The notes under the pieces: model-generated
The model's input: the letters and a program-made list of their open reading frames with translations, nothing else
What the model was told of the DNA's origin: nothing
Database searches by the model: none
Made by a program: the position numbers and the translations under genes
From: Hyperoodon ampullatus
Taxonomy: Eukaryota > Chordata > Mammalia > Artiodactyla > Ziphiidae
Length of the DNA stretch: 64,000 bases
Assembly: GCA_949752795.1 (NCBI GenBank)
Contig: OX457070.1
Span: 33,947,574 to 34,011,573, forward strand
Direction: 5' to 3'
Part shown: positions 63,801 to 64,000 of the stretch, piece by piece
Position numbering within the stretch: the first letter of the stretch is position 1
Layout: each line of letters begins with the position of its first letter

Positions 63801-64000
63801 CAAACAACCCAATCGAAAAATGGGCAGAAGACCTAAATAGACATTTCTCCAAAGAAGATATAAAGACTGCCAACAAACACATGAAAGAATGCTCAACATC
63901 ATTAATCATTATAGAAATGCAAATCAAAAGTACAATCAGATATCATCTCACACCAGTCAGAATTGCCATCATCCAAAAATCTAGAAACAATAAATGCTGG
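60884..64000 (+). mobile_element. Unit U16 (5' part, cut by window end), subtype B
   Basis: B1 5' half with the endonuclease TAA but the A-type Arg (atgagactaga) just after it, a recombinant combination. It has Lys-Lys-Leu, EVLD, the AAG codon and YAND, the last two as in U4 and U9, and TLYYTATV as in U10 and U15. Private Lys-Asn in IAKNPT, Thr in LTNRKH, Asn in KIQNPF. Gln in LLQKEEE is shared with U15. The window ends within the CCHC segment. Confidence 0.92.
60884..64000 (+). pseudogene. L1 ORF2 remnant of U16 (cut by window end)
   Basis: Open stretches 60898-61290, 61300-61545, 61464-62135, RT core 62148-63479 (FADD present) and 63404-63667 (in frame through the A tract, ending at the common TGA). 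The C-terminal segment continues past 64000. Confidence 0.92.

Larger units (their letters stand above)
1..64000 (+). repeat. Tandem macrosatellite array of truncated L1 units, about 3.9 kb each
   Basis: The same sequence recurs head-to-tail about 16.4 times. An identical landmark (start of the RT-core open stretch) lies at 3416, 7318, 11221, 15121, 19020, 22919, 26818, 30717, 34616, 38516, 42415, 46315, 50216, 54117, 58015 and 62148, so spacing is 3,898-3,903 bp except for 4,133 bp where a SINE is inserted. By eye the units differ at scattered single bases and a few short indels, roughly 1-2%. All are in the same orientation. The translated content is mammalian L1 ORF2 followed by an L1 3' UTR. 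No unique DNA interrupts the array and neither edge is in the window. An assembly artefact cannot be excluded from sequence alone, but unit-specific variants and the single SINE argue against simple duplication of one read path. Confidence 0.97.

Noticed and set aside
1..64000. CRISPR-like array
   Set aside because: The repeats are 3.9 kb, directly adjoining, with no spacers. The organism is a mammal.
1..64000. Centromeric satellite with CENP-B boxes
   Set aside because: I checked the TTCG/CGAA sites I noticed in the unit (for example near 2013, 2648, 2808 and 5085 and in the SINE) and none fits the CENP-B box spacing. A motif scan would be needed to be exhaustive.

Overview
The window is mammalian nuclear repeat DNA, not a gene locus. 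All 64 kb are one head-to-tail tandem array whose unit (about 3.9 kb) is a 5'-truncated LINE-1 (L1) retrotransposon on the + strand. The only other element is a tRNA-derived SINE at about 58,742-58,962. It looks like the long CHR-type (tRNA-Glu-derived) SINE that is abundant in whales and dolphins, so I infer a cetacean genome. No single-copy gene, RNA gene, CRISPR or flanking unique sequence is visible, and the array runs off both ends.

Layout (U = unit; starts set at the first base matching ORF2 endonuclease sequence): U0 1-2151 (partial), U1 2152, U2 6054, U3 9957, U4 13857, U5 17756, U6 21655, U7 25554, U8 29453, U9 33352, U10 37252, U11 41151, U12 45051, U13 48952, U14 52853, U15 56752 (carries the SINE), U16 60884-64000 (partial). 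The period is 3,899-3,903 bp, except U15, which is 4,132 bp including 235 bp of SINE plus duplicated target. Each unit holds the C-terminal part of the ORF2 endonuclease (from about residue 100), the linker, reverse transcriptase, C-terminal CCHC segment, ORF2 stop and about 325 bp of 3' UTR with a G-rich tract. About 27 bp of A/T-rich filler then joins it to the next unit. ORF1, the 5' UTR and the start of ORF2 are absent.

Every complete unit carries the same lesions: a 1-base loss in the linker, a TAG just before the RT core, a 1-base loss after the RT/thumb region, a TGA in the C-terminal segment and a 1-base gain near the end. The L1 was therefore dead before it was amplified, and the array grew by DNA-level duplication rather than by retrotransposition of each unit. 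No unit can make full ORF2 protein. The longest open stretches are 443-444 codons (RT core) and 499 codons in U11-U14.

Linked variants sort the units into subtypes. A-type is U0-U3 and the first part of U15; B-type is U4-U10, the end of U15 and U16; a C block, U11-U14, has B-type 5' halves and distinctive A-like 3' halves. A-type sequence reappears in U15, and its switch to B-type lies in the interval containing the SINE. Non-adjacent units share private variants, as expected from unequal exchange and gene conversion. The notable content is this L1-derived macrosatellite and its internal history; nothing suggests a new enzymatic system.
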